The notes: generated by a model from the letters alone, not told the origin. Counted from the first letter of the stretch, positions 1 to 10,086 are shown. The stretch is 64,000 nt of DNA from Schizochytrium sp. CCTCC M209059 (GCA_000818945.1 KN805370.1:1176498-1240497); one strand, 5' to 3'. Translations and numbers: made by a program.

Positions 1-197
1 TCAGCGAATTTGCGCAGAAACCATACGCCAATGGGCTCCGTGATGAGGGTGTGCAGGTCTACGTCGGCCATGCCCGTGAGTTTGCGTGAGGACAAGGTCC
101 GCGGGAGCTCGGGAATGCGGCGGATCGGGCGCCGCTTCAAGTCCAGCATGGCCTCCTTGTACTTGGCCTCATGGAGGATGGTGGAGAGGTCGTCCAT
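1..197 (-). CDS. N-terminus of a putative RGS-domain protein (partial, runs off left edge)
   Basis: An open frame on the minus strand begins at an ATG at 197-195 (context GGCACGATGG) and stays open to base 1, giving 65 residues. The last visible residues, 'LHTLITEPIGVWFLRKFA', resemble the first helix of an RGS (regulator of G-protein signalling) domain, where a short helix ends in a pattern like 'PxGxxxFxxFL'. Just before it is a basic, proline-containing stretch (RRPIRRIPELPR). If it is RGS, the protein would accelerate GTP hydrolysis on G-alpha subunits at the membrane. The frame is also open for at least 35 codons upstream of this ATG, so the true start, or an upstream exon, could lie further right. 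Too little is visible for a firm call; only the presence of a coding start is reasonably supported. Confidence 0.4.
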   Translation of the reverse strand, partial: MDDLSTILHEAKYKEAMLDLKRRPIRRIPELPRTLSSRKLTGMADVDLHTLITEPIGVWFLRKFA

Positions 198-548
198 CGT
201 GCCTCTGAGGTTCGCGTGCAGGCGGCCTGCCGTGTACAGCCCGTTCGATGGCTGAGGAGGGCTCACAAGTCCAGCACGTGCGCCTGCGTCTGCGTTCGCG
301 TAACGCGAGACGCGGGAGGGGAGAAGCGTACGCGCCGAGGGGAGGAGGAAAGGGGGGTTGGGGGAGTCTGGCTAGGAGGGCTGAGGAGGTAAGGCGGCGC
401 GCGAGGGCGGCGCGCGAGGACGGCCCTGATACGGTCTGCCTAGCTGGCGCGTGCCGCTCTTCTATTACTTACTAACGCCTGCCGAGGGGAGTGTGCACTT
501 AGAACGAGTAGGGCCTAACAAAGTACTGCACGTGCGCTCACCTGCATG

Positions 549-556
549 TAGGCCTA
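549..556. promoter_or_regulatory. TAGGCCTA palindrome (copy 1 of at least 6)
   Basis: Perfect 8-bp palindrome in context gcatgTAGGCCTAggtc. Near-matches follow in the same spacer (ATAGGCCGGACTAGGC at about 672). It lies about 350 bp upstream of the minus-strand start at 197. A regulatory role is inferred only from recurrence outside genes. Confidence 0.3.
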
Positions 557-2342
557 GGTCGAAACGAAGGAGTCGTCACGTGCTACAGGGAGTCGGCCTC
601 TGGCGCTCGCGGGAGCTGTTGGGGGGGAGGGGGGGGGCATCGCACCGCCAGCGGTGATCAGCCAGCGTCAATAGGCCGGACTAGGCACATCACCAGACAC
701 GTGAAAGAAATCCTGTGACCGGGCATGGTCAGCCAGGGCTGCGTATCACTTTTTAGGAAGCATTTCGTCCAGCTGGCTGAATCGCGACGATCATGTCATC
801 GGCATCATGATCGTGAAAGATAGACCAGTCCTTCTATAATATAATGTTATGCTTGACAGTGAGTAAGAATAACATTGGATGCTTACCTAGCACGTGACGT
901 TTTAGGATGATAATTTTTTTTTTCTGGAGCAGAAAGGCAGTCTGCGCCGCGAGCACTTACCCCAAATGTATAAGTGAGCCGAGAATTGCGAAGGAAAGAC
1001 GGATGCCTTGTCTTTGTGTTGAAGTGATCCATGCATGGTAAAGTTTATAAAGCCAAAGACGAACTCGCAGAGAAGAAGAAGAAGTAAAAAGAAAAAGAAG
1101 GAAAACGAGAAGGAAAACTGTAGTTTTGCAGGCAGTGATGAAGTTGAAGCACACGAGGAGATCGAAATTTCAATTTGCACGCAGTGGACGATTCGATGTC
1201 CACATTTTAAACTCCATTCAGCATACTTCACGCTGAGATTCGTGTCCAAAATTGGTCACGCAAAGGACGCCTGACGTGTCTTGCACAGCGATGGCAACAC
1301 CGTAGAGTATTATTAACAGATTGTCAAGAAGTTCGCATCATTTTTCAATACGGTCTGAATGAACGTTGGTGTGGCGCTCCATCCGGTTCTGCCACCTCTC
1401 ATGGCTACAGAAGTAGTTTCATGGCAGCGCGGTGTGCCAAGGTCCAATGACGGTATCCCTCATTCCCCATGTTCTCTGTGTTCCCTTGGCTCGACTCGCG
1501 TCCCTTTTTTACCCCTTTTTTCCTTGGAGACGCTGAAGCATGCACGCTTGCCACCATGGTCATTGCCGCCCCTGCTACTCGCAGTCAGGCCCAGCTGGCG
1601 AGCAGAATGTCCGTGGCCATGCTGGCTGACCGCTGCCGCTGCCGAATTTGCAGTGCGTGGTGGAACGACATGTACCGAATCTGCGCGCCCTGCTGTGGCT
1701 GGTGGCAGCTGCACGCGCCGTGCTGACAGTGAACGAACGCCTCGCTCGAAATCGCCAGCTAGCCGTTGGCCGAACCCGCGGCCACGGAAGGCTTCGTCGT
1801 TCGCGGGCCGCCATTCGCCAATGCCGTAGGCGCGCCCTAGTCGGTCGTAGCCCTCGGTAATTCCGACCAGAGACCCCGCCCGCACGGCGGCGGCGACCAC
1901 CTCCCCCCGACCTGCCCCGGCTGTGGTGGCGGCTGTGGGGCCACCGTGCGAGAAAGTCGACCCGGGCTGAGGCTGGCTGGGCGTTTTCAGGTTCTTCTGA
2001 AAAGAAAGTTTGTTGCAGACGATTGTTTGCCAGTGGGTATTGTTTGTTCCGGCCGTGCGTCACAGCATCGCGCACGAGAGCGCTCGCCTCGCTCCGGTTC
2101 TGGCCCTGCCGCGAAGACCGTCGTGCCGCAGCCGCTTTGCTGCAGTCAGCGCAGTGCTTCGCGCTGCAGCGGACAGTGACGGGCGGGTGCGGAGGCAGCA
2201 GCGTACCGAACGGGGAGGGGGTTGGTCCGTCTCCTCGGCCTTCAGCAGCGAGATTCTCGATGATCATTCGCGGTCACTCCGCCGTTCTAACAAGAAGAAG
2301 AACAGCAACGACAGCCGCTGGCCCCGCCGCGCGACAGTAAAC

Positions 2343-2373
<31 letters not shown>

Positions 2374-3470
2374 TGGAGCAGCTGCAGGTACACTGCCAGC
2401 CAGATTGGGTCAGACTATCATCACTGGCTGCTAGCTGCAGCATGATAAACAACCTCTCTTCTGGCCGCCACCGGTGGCAGGCATGGAACGAAGTCGGCAC
2501 GAAAAGAAATCACTTCGCACGTCAGTCCCAGCCGCCTCAAAATACACATTGTGTGTGCGCGCGGGTGTGTGCTCGCCTGCCTGCTTGGGGTCAAGTTCGG
2601 AGCAGGCTCGCGCCGGGGCGCCTTGGTTGCGCCAAAGCGCGTCTTGCGGTGCGCACGCAGAGCCTGCTCCAACGCGCAGCCAGGCCACGGCGGAGCAGGT
2701 GCCGCCTCGCCTCGCCTCTCCGTCGTTTCTTAGTCTGTCTGTCTGTCTCAGGCTCAGGCTGTCTGTCTCAGGCTGTCTGTCTGTTCTGTCTGTCTGTTCT
2801 GTCTGTCAGGCGCCTCACTCAACTCTGTCCGCCGTGCGCCGCAGCCGCGCTTTCTGGCACCGGTCCTGGCACGACGCTGCGCCTCGAGAGGAGAGGCCGC
2901 GTGGCGCCGGCATCTTGGCACCGGCAGCGGACAGATCAGCGTCGGTCGGGTGGCGGAGTGAGGGCTTGTCGCACGCAAGCACGCACGGACACGGCGCCTC
3001 GCCAGCGCGGCAGGAGAGTTGGAGCGACGACCGGTGGATCGATTGGCAGGGAGGGCGCGGCCGCCTTGAGTCAGGTCGCCGTGGCCGCCGCGCGCTGTAA
3101 GAATGAGATGAAAACAAAAACGAAATGAAAAAATAAATAAATAGAATAAAAGCCAGGAATCCAGTGCAGGCGCCAGGCCAGCGACGGCGGACACAGGGTC
3201 TCTCGACCCCGCTGGGGTGCGCAGCATTAATCCTGTCCTGCCCCCGTGTGTTCCACCGCACTGATCGCTATAGTACTGAAGTTGTGTGTGCGCGCCTGAG
3301 TGCAGAGTAAGTCTTTCCCATCTGCCGACGGCGCGTCAGGACTGCGGTGGGCGCCGAAATGGACATTTTCGACCGAACGACCGCCAATCCCGGGCGACAA
3401 TCATCAGGAATGAACGACCAACAATGAACCTTCTGAAAAAAGAAAACAAGGGATTAAAAACAAAAGAAGA

Positions 3471-4085
3471 AAAGAAAAGAAAAGAAAAGAAAAGAAAAGA
3501 AAAGAAAAGAAAAGAAAAGAAAAGAAAAGAAAAGAAAAGAAAAGAAAAGAAAAGAAAAGAAAAGAAAAGAAAAGAAAAGAAAAGAAAAGAAAAGAAAAGA
3601 AAAGAAAAGAAAAGAAAAGAAAAGAAAAGAAAAGAAAAGAAAAGAAAAGAAAAGAAAAGAAAAGAAAAGAAAAGAAAAGAAAAGAAAAGAAAAGAAAAGA
3701 AAAGAAAAGAAAAGAAAAGAAAAGAAAAGAAAAGAAAAGAAAAGAAAAGAAAAGAAAAGAAAAGAAAAGAAAAGAAAAGAAAAGAAAAGAAAAGAAAAGA
3801 AAAGAAAAGAAAAGAAAAGAAAAGAAAAGAAAAGAAAAGAAAAGAAAAGAAAAGAAAAGAAAAGAAAAGAAAAGAAAAGAAAAGAAAAGAAAAGAAAAGA
3901 AAAGAAAAGAAAAGAAAAGAAAAGAAAAGAAAAGAAAAGAAAAGAAAAGAAAAGAAAAGAAAAGAAAAGAAAAGAAAAGAAAAGAAAAGAAAAGAAAAGA
4001 AAAGAAAAGAAAAGAAAAGAAAAGAAAAGAAAAGAAAAGAAAAGAAAAGAAAAGAAAAGAAAAGAAAAGAAAAGAAAAGAAAAGA
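3471..4085. repeat. (AAAGA)n pentanucleotide array, ~615 bp, about 123 copies
   Basis: An apparently perfect tandem array of a 5-bp purine-only unit. It breaks only at its edges (caaaagaaga on the left, aaagaataga on the right). Because 5 is not a multiple of 3 and the unit has no stop, it produces long artefactual Lys/Arg/Glu or Phe/Leu/Ser ORFs in several frames. A second array of the same unit, on the opposite strand, lies at 53908-54486. The exact length may not be reliable in an assembly. Confidence 0.97.
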
Positions 4086-4339
4086 ATAGAAAGAACGAAC
4101 AGCGACCGCAGTCGCTCTGACTCGCCACCCAGCCACCCAGCCATCCAGCCAACAGTAGCAGCTGCCAGTAGTAGCCGCAGCCGCGCCCCGTCCCGTCGCC
4201 TCGCCTCGCTTCTTCTTTTTTTGCACTGCAGCCACCAGCAGCAGCAGCAGCAGCTAAACCGCTGTCGTTGTTTTCTTTTCGCGGTGTATATACTACCAGC
4301 CTGTCAATCAATACACATCCCGTCGTCACCCCCTTGCGC

Positions 4340-4373
<34 letters not shown>

Positions 4374-5105
4374 CGTTCCCCAACCACCGGCCCTCGCGCG
4401 CTCCTCGTGGCGCGCCCTGTCGTTCGTTGGCTTTTCGGCCGCGTCGGGGCTTCGACACCGGCGTCGCGCGAGCGTCGCAAAGCGCGCAAGCAGGCAGGGC
4501 AGGGCGGGGCATGGCACGGGTCGGCTCGGGTCGGGTTGGATAGACGGCGCATCATCGGCGGGGGGACCAAGGGCGGAGGGAGGAGGCAGCCTGCCTACGC
4601 CTGCCCAACGGCGTCGGTCAAGACCGCGCGCGGGCCCGAGGGAGGGAGGAGGGAGGGGGAGGTAGGGAGGGAGGAAGGATGGAGGTCGAGCGTACGGCCT
4701 GCTGCGACGCGCGGCGTCACTCCGAGGCTCCTTCCTTCCTTCCTTCCTTCTTTCCTTTCTCCCTTTCTCTCCCTCTCGCGCCAGGATGGAGGCGAAGGAG
4801 GTCCTTGTTCATTCATTCATTCATCCATTCTTTCGTTGATTCATTCATTCATTCGTTCGTTCGTTCGTTCGTTGGTTCATTCTTCCCTCGCCCCTGGAGC
4901 CTCGTTCCCAGTTCCTTCCCTGCGGCTCTCTCTCTCGGCTTCCTTCTTCCCTCGGGCCGACAAAGACCTTTTTCTTTCTTTTTTTCTTTGTTTCTTTGTT
5001 TCTTTGTTTCTTTTCGGTCTGCGTGTTGATGCGCAAAAAGAAACCGCATCGGCGGCAGGCGCCGCAGACCCCGGCAGAACAGAAACCAGGCTCAGGAGCC
5101 CGGCG

Positions 5106-5131
5106 CGAGCGAGCGAGCGAGCGAGCGAGCG
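5106..5131. repeat. (GCGA)n microsatellite in the leader of the kinase gene
   Basis: Tetranucleotide GCGA/GAGC array 65-90 bp upstream of the kinase ATG. It is followed by irregular CAGG/CAAG repeats up to the start codon, so it probably lies in the 5' UTR. Confidence 0.8.
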
Positions 5132-5196
5132 CGACGGCAGAGAGACAGCCAGACAGGCAGGCAGCCAGGTAGGCAAGCAAGCCAGCATAGCGCAGG

Positions 5197-7158
5197 ATGA
5201 GGTCGCTGATCGAGCGGCTTCCGAGCAGCATCGAGGGGCGCCTCGTGGAGAGGAGACACAAGCATCTGGTGCTGCTCCCGTGGCAGCGTTCCCACGCCGT
5301 CGATGTGCGGGTCCGCGGGTCGTACCTGCTCATCGATAACGCGGCGGCCTCGGAGCACGCGCCGCGCGGCGCCCTCGCCGCAGCGGCAGCAGGCAAGAAG
5401 GCCGTGAACGCCGACCTGCCGCAGGAGTCGAGCTCGCACGGCGTCAAGCCGAAGCAGGAGGCACAAGAGCACACAACCACAAAGGCCGCAGCCACCGATG
5501 ACGGCGAGGCTTTGCGCGCAAACGCCGTCGACCTAACGGCGCGCGCCCGCGTCATCAACCTCGAGGGCGCCGTCGTGGCTGATGTGAGCGCTAGCAAGGG
5601 GAAGAAGAAGCGTCATGCCTTCCGCGTGGCCTTCATGAATGAGAAACGCAAGGTCCACCATATTGAGCTGGAGTGCGAGTCGCAAGAACAGTTGCAAATG
5701 TGGGTCCGCGCCATCGAGCGCGCCTCGCATCGCGCCGCGCCGCGCAAGGACGACTTTGAGCCGCTCCTTCTCCTCGGCTCGGGCCATTTCGGCAAGGTCA
5801 CCCTTGTCGCGCACAAACCCACAGGCACTGTCCTCGCGCTCAAGGAGATGCGGGAGGAACAGGTCGCCGCAGCGCGCATGGAGGCCGCGCGAATCCGCGA
5901 ACAAAAGAAACGCAGCTCCAAAAAGAAAAAGTTCAACTGGAACGCCAAGGGCATCGGACAGCTTAAACTCGAAAAACAAATCACTGAGCGACTCTTGCTC
6001 GGTGAGCTCGTTGACGATCGCTGGGTTGCCCGCCTGGCCTTTGCCTTTCGCGAGCGTGGCAAGCTCATGCTCGCACAGGAGTTCGCCGCCCGCGGCGATC
6101 TCTGGAGCCTTATTCGCTCGCAAAAACGTCTCAGCCTTGGAGCCGTGACGCAAATCTCCAGCGAGCTCGTCGCGGCTGTGGGGAGCCTGCATGCCCGCGG
6201 CATCCTTCACCGGGACATCAAGCTAGAAAACATTATGCTCGACACCGATGGCCACATCAAACTTATTGACCTCGGTCTCAGCAAACAGCTCTCCATCCGC
6301 CCCGTCATTCGCGATGACCGCAAGCGCTACGGCTTCACTTTTAGTCTCTGCGGTACGCGCTACTACATGAGCCCCGAGCAGATCAAGGGCACGGGACACA
6401 ACCTTTCCACCGACTGGTGGCAAGTCGGCTGCCTTATCTACGAGTTAGTCGTTGGCAAGCCCGCATTTTTTGACAAGAACACCTCCAAGATCGACGAGCG
6501 CATCCTCTCTGGTGAGGGCCCGAACATGTTGGCCTTTCGCAAGTTCGCCGGTGAGTCTCACGAAACCGAGCTCGCCTGCAAGCTTATCCAGAGCCTCCTC
6601 GTCCACGATACCTCGGACCGTCTCGGGGCCGCTGGCGCCGACGAGGTCCGCAAGCATCCCTTTTTTCAGGAGCTTTCCTGGTCCAAGGTCGACGCGCGTC
6701 AGGGCGCTGTTGACAAGGACATTGCCTCGTACGTCGACTCAGGCAAGCCCGGTCACGTTGTCGACTCCGAGGTTGTAGCGAAGTACTTTCGTGATGCAAA
6801 GACACTCGACGGCGAGAAGCTCAACGACAATCTCGCCATTTCGCTTAAATTGTCTTCCTCGGCCTCTTCTGGGTCTCTGGCTTCTGCGGATACCCCAGAG
6901 GCCGACCGGAACCGCTTCATGGTCGGCGGCACCCGCAATGGGTCCACCGCCTCGGCGGCTACTTCCCAGTCGGATAAGCGCCACTCCAGTGACTCTGTGT
7001 CTACTTTGGCAACGTCCTCCAACAACACTTACTCGGGTCGCCATGCCAAGCCTACGCTGCCCCGCCGGACTGAATCCCGCGGCCCGCTGCTCGGCTTTTC
7101 CTTTGCTGCGCCAATCGACACACTCATGGACATGAGCCAAGGCCTTGTGTCCTCCTAG
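5197..7158 (+). CDS. PH domain + AGC-type Ser/Thr protein kinase (Akt/PKB-like layout)
   Basis: 653 aa. Residues about 8-175 look like a PH domain: N-terminal beta strands, then a ~60-residue Ala/Gln/Thr-rich loop insertion (about 48-108), ending in the Trp-containing C-terminal helix 'LQMWVRAIERA'. Residues 187-~500 are a protein kinase: glycine loop GSGHFG (194-199), beta-3 Lys K216, catalytic loop HRDIKLEN with D340, metal-binding triplet DLG (358-360), activation segment SLCGTRYYMSPE (383-394). DLG replaces the usual DFG. Between K216 and helix C is an extra, very basic stretch (about 225-250, KKRSSKKKK). After the kinase core I see no clear AGC hydrophobic motif (FxxFS/T); the last ~120 residues are Ser/Thr-rich. 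PH plus kinase suggests phosphoinositide-recruited signalling. Substrate unknown. Downstream CFAP300 lies on the same strand, 628 bp away. Confidence 0.9.
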   Translation: MRSLIERLPSSIEGRLVERRHKHLVLLPWQRSHAVDVRVRGSYLLIDNAAASEHAPRGALAAAAAGKKAVNADLPQESSSHGVKPKQEAQEHTTTKAAATDDGEALRANAVDLTARARVINLEGAVVADVSASKGKKKRHAFRVAFMNEKRKVHHIELECESQEQLQMWVRAIERASHRAAPRKDDFEPLLLLGSGHFGKVTLVAHKPTGTVLALKEMREEQVAAARMEAARIREQKKRSSKKKKFNWNAKGIGQLKLEKQITERLLLGELVDDRWVARLAFAFRERGKLMLAQEFAARGDLWSLIRSQKRLSLGAVTQISSELVAAVGSLHARGILHRDIKLENIMLDTDGHIKLIDLGLSKQLSIRPVIRDDRKRYGFTFSLCGTRYYMSPEQIKGTGHNLSTDWWQVGCLIYELVVGKPAFFDKNTSKIDERILSGEGPNMLAFRKFAGESHETELACKLIQSLLVHDTSDRLGAAGADEVRKHPFFQELSWSKVDARQGAVDKDIASYVDSGKPGHVVDSEVVAKYFRDAKTLDGEKLNDNLAISLKLSSSASSGSLASADTPEADRNRFMVGGTRNGSTASAATSQSDKRHSSDSVSTLATSSNNTYSGRHAKPTLPRRTESRGPLLGFSFAAPIDTLMDMSQGLVSS

Positions 7159-7786
7159 ACTCGACTTCTTTTTTCTTTTCCTTTTCCGAAAAGAAAAGTC
7201 GGCCCTGTTTACTTTTGACTTGTAAATCCGTACATTAGAATTTCCAATGAATACATAGCATGCTCCATCTTCATTTTTTTTCTTTTTGCAACGCTGACGC
7301 ATTACAGCTTCATTGTTTTGCAATGAAAATCCGCGGAAAATCAAAACCTGTTGGAAAGTAGGCCGAATGAGGGCTTTGTCGGTGAATCTCTACAAACGTA
7401 TCATCTGACGTTTGATCTTAGAATCACAAAAACTTGCTCTTCAGCAAGTAGATTGCCGCATCTTCTTTTTGTTTTGATTAACATCCAGCCGCATTCTGAG
7501 CTTCGAGATTGACCGTGAGTCAGAATCACCGTCGCCGCCGTCGCCGAGTTTCCCTACGAGTACTAGTAATCAGGTCTATGTTAGACCACTTTATTGAACC
7601 GTTAGCTTCCGTTACGGATGATGAGTGCAGTCCAGTGCGGCGATTAGGCCTAGCAGTAAGAGTAAATGGGATGCGCTACATTCGGCTGCAGCTGCCTGCA
7701 TGCATGCAGAGAATCGGTAATCGACGAATGACGACGGCGAGACCAGACGTGAACGGGCTGAGGTTCTCCATCTCCCTCCTTTTGCA
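7159..7786. other. Intergenic: kinase 3' region and CFAP300 promoter
   Basis: AT-rich relative to the flanking genes and without a credible ORF. The first ~150 bp after the kinase stop are A/T-rich and presumably 3' UTR. A TAGGCCTA palindrome lies at 7645-7652, 135 bp before the CFAP300 start. Confidence 0.6.
7645..7652. promoter_or_regulatory. TAGGCCTA palindrome (copy 2)
   Basis: Perfect copy 135 bp upstream of the CFAP300 ATG, in context cgatTAGGCCTAgcag. The function is conjectural. Confidence 0.3.
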
Positions 7787-8671
7787 ATGGAAATCGTCCC
7801 AGAAAACGGTGGCGCGGCGGCCGGCGGTGCCAGCAAGGCATCGCGCAAGCTCGTTTCGGAGTTGAAGGCTCCCGGTGAGCGACACCAATGGAACTTCGCG
7901 CCTGTTCCTGCGCAAGATGCTGGCTTGCTCGCCGACAGGGAAAAGCAAGAGACGCTCATGCGGTGGGGACTCGACAAAACACTCATCCTCGAGCGATTCA
8001 GGGTCACCTCCGGCGGCAACGACCTCGAGGCCAACCCCGAAGCAGCACTGCTCGACTTCTTCAACAGCCCCATCGTGCAAGCCCAGCTCGCAAAGGCGCG
8101 CTCCACCAGCCAGGACACCAGGATTCGCGTTCCAACTGGCCAGTACCACAGTGTGCAAAATGAGCCTTTGCGCACAAATGTTGTTGATCTCTCGTTCTTG
8201 CGCCGTCTCAAGGATCCAAAGCATCGGCTAGTAAGCGACAATGGCCACCTCCGCAAGTGCATGGATGAAATCCATGACGGCGCTACAAGCAGCACACTTC
8301 TCACGGAGATGCTTATTAACGAAGAGTCTGAACATGCCGACCTGTACACGACAGAAGAGCAGTCTGAGCTCATTTTTCGGCTTTTTCGCTGGATTGCAGT
8401 CGGTGGTGCACTCTGCCAAGCCGACGACAACCTCGGGCCTTACTCAGACATGCTCCGCGCGCTGTACAAGGAGCTTGTCCACGTCGTCAAGGACCCGAAC
8501 ACACAACAAATTAAAGTCACCTCACGGCCCTTTCTCATTACGGGTCTCGACAACGATACCAAAGATCTATTTGCTCGACCGGACAATATGCACAACTTTG
8601 CCCTTGTCATTTTCCACCCGCGCCAATTTGCAGTTACCTACTTATCATCATCCTTTATCCCTTTCTTTTGA
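7787..8671 (+). CDS. CFAP300: Cilia- and flagella-associated protein 300 (C11orf70 family)
   Basis: 294 aa, close to the ~267 aa of the animal protein. The conserved core is easy to see: 'GHLRKCMDEI' (153-162), then 'FRLFRWIAVGGALCQADD' (197-214), followed by 'PYSDMLRALYKELV' and 'KDPNTQQIKVTSRPFLI'. In animals CFAP300 is a cytoplasmic factor needed to assemble outer and inner dynein arms and to deliver them to cilia; loss causes primary ciliary dyskinesia. The protein ends at 'HNFALVIFHPRQFAVTYL', matching the family's C-terminus, so it looks complete. The N-terminal ~40 residues are Ala/Gly-rich and less conserved. Its presence implies that the organism builds motile flagella. It converges on the minus-strand RS protein with only 59 bp between stop codons. 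Confidence 0.9.
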   Translation: MEIVPENGGAAAGGASKASRKLVSELKAPGERHQWNFAPVPAQDAGLLADREKQETLMRWGLDKTLILERFRVTSGGNDLEANPEAALLDFFNSPIVQAQLAKARSTSQDTRIRVPTGQYHSVQNEPLRTNVVDLSFLRRLKDPKHRLVSDNGHLRKCMDEIHDGATSSTLLTEMLINEESEHADLYTTEEQSELIFRLFRWIAVGGALCQADDNLGPYSDMLRALYKELVHVVKDPNTQQIKVTSRPFLITGLDNDTKDLFARPDNMHNFALVIFHPRQFAVTYLSSSFIPFF

Positions 8672-8730
8672 CTCGCAAAGAGAGAGAGATTAATGTAAGG
8701 AAGATAAAAAAAAAGGATGGAAAACAGAAT

Positions 8731-10086
8731 CTATCTTTCGCTTTCGCTTTCGCTTCCACTTTTGCTCCCGCCGCTGGCTTCGCTCGCTTCGTCTTGACGC
8801 TGACCATCCCTATCCTTCATCTTCTTGTCCTTTTTATCCTTTTTGTCCTTGTTCTTTTTCTTCTTATCCTTTTTGTCTTTCTTATCCTTGTGTTTTTTGC
8901 TCTTCTTGCTCTTCTTGTTCTTCTTGCTCTTCTTATCTTTCTTGTCCTTTTTGTGTTTTTTGAGCTTCTTCAAGGCCTTCTTCTCGGCCTTCTTCTCCTT
9001 TTTGCTTTTCTTCTTGGCATTCGCGCGGCTATCAGCGCTTCCAGACGACCCGCTGCTGCTCCGCGAGGACACGGATGACGACCGCGACGAGTACGAAGAT
9101 TGCGACGACACGCTCGACCGTGAGCTCGAGCTCGACGCCGAAACGCTGCGATGCCGCCGTCGCTTTCGTCGCGCCGTCTCCTCCTCATCGTCCAATTCCA
9201 CATTGTCGCTTCGCTTGTGAAATTGCTGGCGATATGCGTCCACATCGGCTACGCCACGGCGTCGCATGTCGCTTACGTTCGAATCGGCGGGCGCGCTACG
9301 GCCTTGCGCGCATTCGCGAAGATCCTGACGATCATCTTTCCGCATCGAGCGCGAACGGCCTCGGAGCGGGCTACGACTTCGACTTCTTGTTCCGTGCGCA
9401 TACCGGTCCACCCGACGAGACGGAGATCGTGACCTTTCTCCATGGCGACGCCGGTCCCGATCGTCTTCCAGACGACTTGCAGACCTGCGAGGAGAAGGCG
9501 ACCTTTTCGCATGACGTGGAGGGCTACGCCCACGGGACCTGGATCTTGCGCGAGATCCTCCTCGCGACGATTCTCGCCCAGGCGATAAGGCATCCCGCAT
9601 TGTGCCATGTACAAGGTGGGCGCGAATGGGCATTCCCGCGAGCTCGCCGCCTTTTTCCCAGCACCAAAGAGCCTCGGCTGCCGCCTCCCCGGCGGCAAAC
9701 TCCACCAAGACCCAGTGCCTACGAAAGACAATCTCCTCGATTTTGCCGTGAACGCCGAAAATCTCGAGCACATGCGATCGCTGCAGTACGTCCACGCCCT
9801 CTGGGGCAGCCCTTTGTCGACGTCGTTTCCCTCGCCCCGCTTGCTCCGACGCAACAGTTGCTGCCGACGTTGGCGGCGGTGTCGGCGCTGTAGGTCCTGA
9901 CGGCCGCGGCCAGGGTTCTCGGCCCGCCGGCGAGTGCGTCACACACAGCACCGCCGGGCCCGAGGGCCCGCGCGACACGCTGCCCTGCATGGTGCGCGGT
10001 TCTTTCCGCCACGGGCGCGACGAGCTCGCTCCTCGCGATCTCGAGCGAGAGTTTTGGCGATGGCGATCGTGTGCCATCGCCTGCAC
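8731..10086 (-). CDS. Arg/Ser-rich RNA-binding protein with an RNPS1/SR45-like RRM
   Basis: 451 aa as read. Residues 4-25 start an RS-type segment (RQNSRSRSRG). Residues ~97-160 contain most of an RRM: helix 1 'SHVLEIFGVHGKIEEI', strand 3 'HWVLVEF', helix 2 'EAAAEALW' and a final 'GGELAGMPIRAHLV', closest by eye to the RRM of RNPS1/SR45. Then follow Arg/Ser repeats (~170-265), a region with 'ADVDAYRQQFHKRSDNVELDDEEETARRKRRR', a Ser run (~330-365), a ~75-residue Lys/Asp tail (KKDKKDKK) and a Ser/Glu end. A likely splicing or exon-junction role in nuclear speckles is inferred. RRM strand 1 is not where expected: a strand-like 'AVLCVTH' (45-51) is separated from helix 1 by ~50 Pro/Ala/Arg-rich residues, so a short intron may be read through. 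MQAM offers two near-equivalent starts. Confidence 0.72.
   Translation of the reverse strand: MQAMAHDRHRQNSRSRSRGASSSRPWRKEPRTMQGSVSRGPSGPAVLCVTHSPAGREPWPRPSGPTAPTPPPTSAATVASEQAGRGKRRRQRAAPEGVDVLQRSHVLEIFGVHGKIEEIVFRRHWVLVEFAAGEAAAEALWCWEKGGELAGMPIRAHLVHGTMRDALSPGRESSRGGSRARSRSRGRSPPRHAKRSPSPRRSASRLEDDRDRRRHGERSRSPSRRVDRYAHGTRSRSRSPLRGRSRSMRKDDRQDLRECAQGRSAPADSNVSDMRRRGVADVDAYRQQFHKRSDNVELDDEEETARRKRRRHRSVSASSSSSRSSVSSQSSYSSRSSSVSSRSSSGSSGSADSRANAKKKSKKEKKAEKKALKKLKKHKKDKKDKKSKKNKKSKKSKKHKDKKDKKDKKKKNKDKKDKKDKKMKDRDGQRQDEASEASGGSKSGSESESER

Larger units (their letters stand above)
198..5196. other. Gene-free 5-kb spacer, repeat-rich
   Basis: I find no protein gene here. Many ORFs are open on both strands, but they are rich in Arg/Ser/Ala/Pro, overlap one another and match no family I recognise. 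About 700-1350 is AT-richer and low in ORFs. The stretch holds (CAAG)n at 2344-2373, TGTC-rich repeats at 2731-2809, the long (AAAGA)n array at 3471-4085, (CTTT)n at 4340-4373, (TTCC)n near 4730-4750 and (ATTC)/(GTTC)n at 4807-4880. Its right end probably includes the promoter and 5' UTR of the kinase gene at 5197. No tRNA or rRNA was recognised. Confidence 0.6.

Noticed and set aside
2010..3128. 372-aa plus-strand ORF
   Set aside because: Arg/Ser/Ala/Cys low complexity running through CAAG and TGTC repeats; competing ORFs overlap on both strands and no family is recognised.
3286..4512. ORFs of 246-352 aa across the AAAGA array on both strands
   Set aside because: They are pure repeat translations (Lys/Arg/Glu or Phe/Leu/Ser) because the 5-bp unit lacks stops; no real protein features.
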